From: Prorocentrum cordatum
Taxonomy: Eukaryota; Sar; Dinophyceae; Prorocentrales; Prorocentraceae
NCBI GenBank assembly: GCA_963575745.1
Contig: CAUYUJ010014553.1
Coordinates: 217,501-281,500, forward strand
Direction: 5' to 3'
Length of the DNA stretch: 64,000 nucleotides
Shown: in pieces, positions 59,620 through 64,000 of the stretch
How the letters are laid out: each line of letters opens with the position of its first letter
How positions within the stretch are numbered: position 1 is the stretch's first letter
Program-made: the position numbers and the translations under genes
Notes under the pieces: generated by a model
What the model was told of the DNA's origin: nothing
Database searches by the model: none
What the model saw: only the letters and a program-made list of their open reading frames with translations

Positions 59620-60165
59620 CGACTGCGACGACACCGACGACAACGACGACGACGACGACACCGACGACCTCTCTGACGACTTCGACGACGGCACCGTCGC
59701 CGACGCCGACGACGACGAAGACGACGACGACGACGCCATCGAAGACGACGACGAGGGAGGAGGAAGGACGACGACGGCGACAACGACGACAACGACGACA
59801 ACGACGAGAGAGGAGGGAGGACGGCGACGACGCGAACGACGAAGAAGGAGGAAGGACGGCGACGCCGACGACGACAACGATGAGGGAGGAGGGAAGACGA
59901 CGACGACGACAACGACGACGACGACGACGGCGACGAAATAGGAGGGACGACGACGAGACGCCGACGACGGACGACGGCGACGACGAGGGAGGAGGAGGAA
60001 GGACGACCACGGCGACAGCGACGACGGAAACGACCACGACGCCAAAGAGGACGACGACGACGAACACGAGGAAAGACAGAGGACGACGTAGGCGACGACG
60101 ACGACGACGCGGGAGGAGGGAGGACGGCGACGACGACGACGACGACGCAAGGGCGCGCGTGCACG
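59620..60165 (+). repeat. GAC/CGA microsatellite with GGAGGGAGGA interruptions
   Basis: ACGACGACGACGA runs broken by units GAGGGAGGAGGAAGGACGAC that recur about seven times, giving a higher-order period near 60-70 bases. Confidence 0.9.
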
Positions 60166-60169
60166 CTTT

Positions 60170-60375
60170 TGTTGAAAATGCGTGTTGCGAAACCTTGGGT
60201 TTTTGTGGTTTTTTGGGACCGATGGGTTTTGAAGGTTTTCGGCAGACGCGCGCGACGACGCGCGCGTCTGCACTTCGTCCCATTTTTTGCGGAGGATTCT
60301 CGCGACGGCACACGCGCAAGGGCGTTCCACAGATTTCGACATGCGCGCGCGAGAAGCCCGTTTAATAGGATTCTG
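60170..60375 (+). repeat. CG-palindrome dispersed repeat, copy 1
   Basis: GTTGCGAAACCTTGGGTTTT, TTTTCGGCAGACGCGCGCGA, CGACGCGCGCGTCTGCACTT and CGCGCGCGAGAAGCCCGTTT. The middle is a perfect palindrome around GACGCGCGCG. Confidence 0.7.
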
Positions 60376-60394
60376 TGAAAATCTTTAAACACAT

Positions 60395-60455
60395 TTTATA
60401 TATATATATATATAATATATAAAATAATATATATATATATATATACATACATATA
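60395..60455 (+). repeat. TA repeat
   Basis: TATATATA runs. A second block lies at 60795-60853. Confidence 0.95.
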
Positions 60456-60469
60456 ATATTGTTTAAACA

Positions 60470-60712
60470 AGAAAAGATTTCGCAAAAGGGCTCGCGCGGA
60501 AGCTTTTTAGCAAATCAGTGTTGCGAAACCTTGTGTGTGTTTCGTATGTTTTTTGGAAACTCGGTTGCGAAATCCTTCCGGCACCGAAGGTTTTTGAAGG
60601 GTTTCGGCATGCGCGCGCGACGACGCGCGCGTGTGCACTTCGTCTTATTTTTGGCAAGGGATTCGTGAAAGAGTGTGATGTTAGAACAACAAATGTCACC
60701 GCATAGTGTTTT
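60470..60712 (+). repeat. CG-palindrome dispersed repeat, copy 2
   Basis: Shares with copy 1 TGTTGCGAAACCTTG, GGTTTCGGCATGCGCGCGCG, ACGACGCGCGCGTGTGCACT and TCGTCTTATTTTTGGC in the same order. Confidence 0.7.
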
Positions 60713-60794
60713 CTACAAGGGAACCTCAGGGGGGGGGGAACCTGGCCTGGCTGGGATGGTATGATTTCATATTTAGGATGGACGAGTGTGCAGA

Positions 60795-60816
60795 ATATAT
60801 CTATATATATATATGT

Positions 60817-60851
<35 letters not shown>

Positions 60852-61260
60852 CAAGTCGTACTATCCCAGGGGGAAACGATAAGTCCGGGGGGGGGGAGGC
60901 GGGTAGAATCTATTAGTCTTTTAGAAAGGAGAATATACGAGGCATAATTGATGCGGTGCGCATACCTTTTGTTCGCAGTGAGTTGTCAACTCCATTGTTC
61001 GCGCAATCATCCCACCTACCCACCCGCAATTTTCTTTGTTCTCATAACTTACGCGGGGGTGAATGCGATGACTGCTGGCTGGCGCAATGCTGCGGGCGCG
61101 CCAGAGCGTGCATGCTCGCGCGCAGAGCGGCCAGCTAGTCTGGCGCGACGGACCCGGCGGCGGTGGCGCTGACCGTTGTCGAATCCCCAGCGTTTCTCGC
61201 AGTCCGCGCTGGCGCGCGGGCGCGTCAGTGCGAGTCGGTGATTCAGGCGGGTGCGGTATC
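60795..61260. other. TA repeat then unassigned sequence
   Basis: The TA block ends at 60853. A G10 run is at 60888-60897. 61000-61035 repeats CATCCCACC(T/C)ACCCACCCGCAA, also found at 59573-59598. Confidence 0.4.
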
Positions 61261-61555
61261 ATGGCGACGTCGACAACGGCAGACTCGATGATGATAGTGG
61301 CGATGATGGTGACGACGATGATACTGACGACGGCAAAGTCAATGACGGCGCCGATGTCGGTCGCGCCGATGACGATGATGTTGTCCTCGCGTCGGTCATG
61401 ATTTTTTTGGAACGATTTCGACGTGCGCGCGGCCGACGTGCGCGAGTGGCCCGCATGGTGTTGCTTGACAGTGTTGTAACCCCCAGCACGCGCGCAAGGA
61501 CTTTCGAATGATTTGGATATGCGCGCGCGAGAAACCCGTACAATCGATTTGGATC
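61261..61555 (+). repeat. GATGA-rich repeat and CG-rich piece of the dispersed family
   Basis: GATGATAGTGGCGATGATGGTGACG text to 61385. TTTCGACGTGCGCGCGGCCG and GATATGCGCGCGCGAGAAAC follow (61425-61545), which match parts of the 60170 and 60470 copies. Confidence 0.5.
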
Positions 61556-61569
61556 AAACTGTGGGAAAA

Positions 61570-61840
61570 CCGTTTTTTTTTTTTTTTTTTTTTTTTTTGA
61601 AGAGTTTGGAACAGCGCGTATTTTTTGAAAAGCGTTGTTGCGAGACGATGTATCTGTTTTGTGCACGCTCGATTCCGAAATCCATGCGAAACCCGATGTT
61701 TTGTTGCTGTTGCTGCTGTTGTTGTTTGTTTGTTTGTTTGTTCGTTTGTTTGTTTGTTGTGACAGATTTCGGCATGCTCGCGACGACGCGCGCATGTGGA
61801 CTTCGCTTTGTTTGTTGGCGAATTGCTAATGACATTTGAT
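61570..61840 (+). repeat. CG-palindrome dispersed repeat, copy 3
   Basis: T25 at 61574-61598, then GAAAAGCGTTGTTGCGAGAC, a TTGTTTGTTTGT block (61720-61758) and ATTTCGGCATGCTCGCGACG, ACGCGCGCATGTGGACTTCG. Same order as copies 1 and 2, with an inserted TTGTTTG repeat. Confidence 0.65.
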
Positions 61841-61884
61841 GGTTTCTGGTAAGCCAGTGTGCGCGAATAGTTTACTGTCCCCTT

Positions 61885-61930
61885 AATATCAGGGATGGTA
61901 TGAGCTCATATTTGGGATGGGCGAGTGTGC
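61885..61930 (+). repeat. Short shared motif after the third copy
   Basis: GGGATGGTATGAGCTCATAT, TTGGGATGGGCGAGTGTGC matches 60748-60791 (GGGATGGTATGATTTCATAT, TTAGGATGGACGAGTGTGC). The two are about 1.1 kb apart, each just after a dispersed-repeat copy. Confidence 0.65.
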
Positions 61931-62009
61931 GTGATCATATACGGAAGCAAACGGAACAATGCCCCGCTAATCCCTGGGGGGCCATTCCAATATTTTTAAA
62001 GAAAGGAGG

Positions 62010-62222
62010 ATGTAGGCGGCGACGGGGCGGCGACGTCGACCAAGGAACTGCCAAACCGACGCCCACTCCCAGACGACGGGCGGCGACGAAGCGGCGACGA
62101 GGCGGCGAGTGCGACCACAGAGCCGCCGGACCGACGCCCAGGCCCAGCCTACGGGCGGCGACGGGGCGGCGACGGGGCGGCGATGGCGACCACGGAACCG
62201 CCAGACCGATGGCCAGGCCCAA
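62010..62222 (+). repeat. About 75-bp tandem repeat, GGGCGGCGACGGGGCGGCGA
   Basis: Three units each with GGCGGCGACG repeats, CGACCA(A/C)GGAACTGCC, then AGACCGA(C/T)G and CCCAGGCCCA. The Arg/Ala-rich frames are repeat products. Confidence 0.8.
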
Positions 62223-62490
62223 ATGATCATTTCAGAAGGAGGAACCGTTAATTGCAAACACAATTCGGGGATCATGAGGGTGTGTCCTGGTGACGGGATA
62301 CTTCCCTGCGGCTTCAGGAGGCAGGGGAGGGAGAAGGAACGACAGGATGATGGCGCGACGACCATCAGGAGGCAAGTGGAAAAGGTGGTGGTAGAGTGGC
62401 GCGGCAGCGCCATCGCCTAATGGGGCATGAAGGACGCTCCGGACACGTGCCTTCGATGTCAAAGTCTGATGTAGAAGGACGTGTAACGCA
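62223..62490. other. Unassigned sequence
   Basis: No gene or repeat identified. Confidence 0.35.
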
Positions 62491-62955
62491 AGGCTCGTTT
62501 CCACAGAGGGAATTGCCCCGTTGGGAAACATCCGTGTGAAGACCCTGAAGCGTGCCAGAACTTCATTCTTGGGATTCCCACGGCACGCATGAAGCTGACT
62601 GTTGCGTCTTGACGATCCTAAATCTTGCCAAAACACCATTCCCGGCACCCGAACACCGCGAACAACGTAATCACTGCACCGTCACAGTCCCGAGTCATTC
62701 CAAAACACGATTTCTGGTATGTTGACCATGGGATTCCGTGAAACTCTTACAACACATGTGCGCGGCGCGACGGCGAGAACCACATTTTGAAAACCAGCCG
62801 CCCTCAGTCCGTGAATCTCTTGCAATTTTGAAAACGAATGTGCGCGGCGCAAAGGCGAAAACCAAATTTTGGAGGCGACCGGCCTTCAAGCGATAACCAC
62901 AATTGGAAACGACCCGCCCACCATTTGTGAAACTGTGAAAGTCTCAAGCGAACCC
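62490..62955 (+). repeat. Dispersed repeat family, copy 3
   Basis: GCCCCGTTGGGAAACATCCG, CTGACTGTTGCGTCTTGACG, ATCCTAAATCTTGCCAAAAC, then two subunits with GGCGCGACGGCGAGAACCAC. Matches 11270-11795 in order. Confidence 0.75.
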
Positions 62956-63011
62956 TCTGGCCCGCTTTTTCGACGGGTTTCGGGGTGCGAGTAATCATCT
63001 ATAAGGCAAAC

Positions 63012-63238
63012 AGAAGAGGAGGAGGAAAAGGAGGAGGAGGAGGAGGAGGAGGAGGAGGAGGAGAGGAGGAGGAGGAGGAGAGGAGGAGGAGGAGGAGAGG
63101 GGAGGAGGAGGAGAAGGAGGAGGGAGGAGGAGGAGGAGGAGGAGGAGGAGGGAGGAGGAGAGAGGAGGAGGAGGAGGAGGAGGAGGAGGAGGAGGAGGAG
63201 GAGGAGGAGGAGGAGGAGGAGGAGGAGGAGGAGGAGGT
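63012..63238 (+). repeat. GGA microsatellite
   Basis: Near-pure GGA, again directly beside a copy of the dispersed family. Confidence 0.95.
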
Positions 63239-63398
63239 CCGAGCGTCGACGGTCGAGGCTTTTCCGACCTCGGCAGCCCGGCCGGAGCCCTCCCTGCTCT
63301 CGCACTCCCTTTCCCTCACCCTCTCGGCACGCAGCTTTCTCGCCGAATTCGTTCCGGGGGAGGCCTGAATCGATCGCCAGTTCTCCCCCCTCGGTGCC

Positions 63399-64000
63399 AT
63401 GGCATGGCAGGTCGTCCCGCCCCGCGGGCGACGCGGCCGCCAGGCCCACCCGGAGCTGGCGGCGGACCTCTTGCGCAGCCTCCTCGGCACTGGGGGCGCG
63501 CAGCGGGACCGGCAGCCGCCGCCGGCTCGCCGCCCAGAGTGGAGATGCGGCTGCGGCACCACAAACTTTGACAACCGGCAGGCCTGCCGGGGGTGTTCCG
63601 CGGCCCGCGCCGGAGCGCCAGCGGCCTGCCCCCCGCCGCCCCGGGCGCCAGAGGGCGGCGGCGGCGCCGCCGCCGCTTGGCCAGCCCTGCCCGGCTGCCG
63701 CGGCCCCCGGCCAGCGGCCAGCGGCCAGGGGCCCAAGCCGAAACCCTCCGCCAGGCGGCCGCCGCGGCGCGGCGAGCCGGGGCCCCTGCAGAGGCCTTGC
63801 AGCCGCTCCTGGCGGAGGAGCGCGCCGCCCGGCAGCGCCAGGCGGAGCGCCGCGACGACAACCGCCTGGGCAACCTGCGGGCGGCGGCGGAGCGAGCGGC
63901 GGCTGCGGCGCGCGCGGCGGAAGGAGCGCTGGAGGCCGCGCAGCGCCGCCTCGAGGATGCCCGCGAGAGGGCTGCCGAAGCCGAAGCCGCGGCCCGCGCG
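63399..64000 (+). CDS. RanBP2-type zinc finger plus coiled-coil protein, 5' part; frame break
   Basis: ATG 63399 opens AWQVVPPRGRRGRQAHPELA, then EWRCGCGTTNFDNRQACRGC, a RanBP2-type zinc finger (W, C-x-C, N, C-x2-C) near residues 48-67. The same frame stays open to the window end, but from about 63720 the protein-like text is in the frame two bases on: AQAETLRQAAAAARRAG, then LLAEERAARQRQAERRDDNR and AEGALEAAQRRLEDARERAA, a long coiled coil. So a one- or two-base error, or a short intron, lies between 63610 and 63720. This layout occurs in ORFs of some dinoflagellate retroelements and in host RNA-binding proteins. The window ends before any further domain. Confidence 0.55.
   Translation, partial: MAWQVVPPRGRRGRQAHPELAADLLRSLLGTGGAQRDRQPPPARRPEWRCGCGTTNFDNRQACRGCSAARAGAPAACPPPPRAPEGGGGAAAAWPALPGCRGPRPAASGQGPKPKPSARRPPRRGEPGPLQRPCSRSWRRSAPPGSARRSAATTTAWATCGRRRSERRLRRARRKERWRPRSAASRMPARGLPKPKPRPA

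Noticed and set aside
1-64000. tRNA, rRNA or other structured RNA genes
   Set aside because: No cloverleaf with conserved T-loop and no rRNA core was recognised by eye; a dedicated scan was not possible.

Overview
The window looks like nuclear DNA of a dinoflagellate. Four things point that way: a near-perfect copy of the dinoflagellate trans-splicing leader lies 59 bases upstream of an intronless ion-channel gene (1515-1535); long coding stretches are GC-rich; a DDE transposase of a type I associate with dinoflagellate genomes is present; and the rest is a dense mixture of microsatellites, minisatellites and palindromes. I cannot name the genus. The 100-base N run at 51172-51271 marks a scaffold join.

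Layout. 1-1510: minisatellites. 1515-4003: relic spliced leader and a one-domain voltage-gated cation channel with EF hands. 4.0-12.3 kb: repeats (a 62-bp satellite inside higher-order units, GGA arrays, two copies of a dispersed repeat). 12.4-16.3 kb: exon-like and broken coding stretches. 16.75-17.5 kb: a palindrome cluster and a TTTGGG minisatellite. 17.5-50.6 kb: a DIRS-like (tyrosine-recombinase) retrotransposon split in two. Its Gag-like ORF is at 17668-22387. Its RT/RNase H, methyltransferase-like and tyrosine recombinase parts are at about 43420-50640.

The two halves are separated by about 21 kb (22388-43417) that carries matching terminal inverted repeats, a possible 2-bp GA target duplication, subterminal repeats and a DDE transposase. 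Outside the inverted repeats the Gag-like and Pol frames are in phase. This reads as a large DNA transposon inserted into a retrotransposon. The inserted DNA holds several exon-like stretches, one with an intron built as an inverted repeat, and a 147-bp palindromic satellite.

50.8-51.2 kb: the start of an unrecognised gene, cut by the gap. 51.3-56.5 kb: a foldback-like structure, with inverted 54-bp arms each attached to a 90-bp satellite array, around a core with a 102-bp satellite. 56.5-63.2 kb: repeats and a broken zinc-knuckle reading frame. 63.4 kb to the end: the start of a protein with a RanBP2-type zinc finger followed by a coiled coil. No tRNA, rRNA or CRISPR was seen. All gene calls are from reading the sequence; exon boundaries in the 24-38 kb region are tentative.
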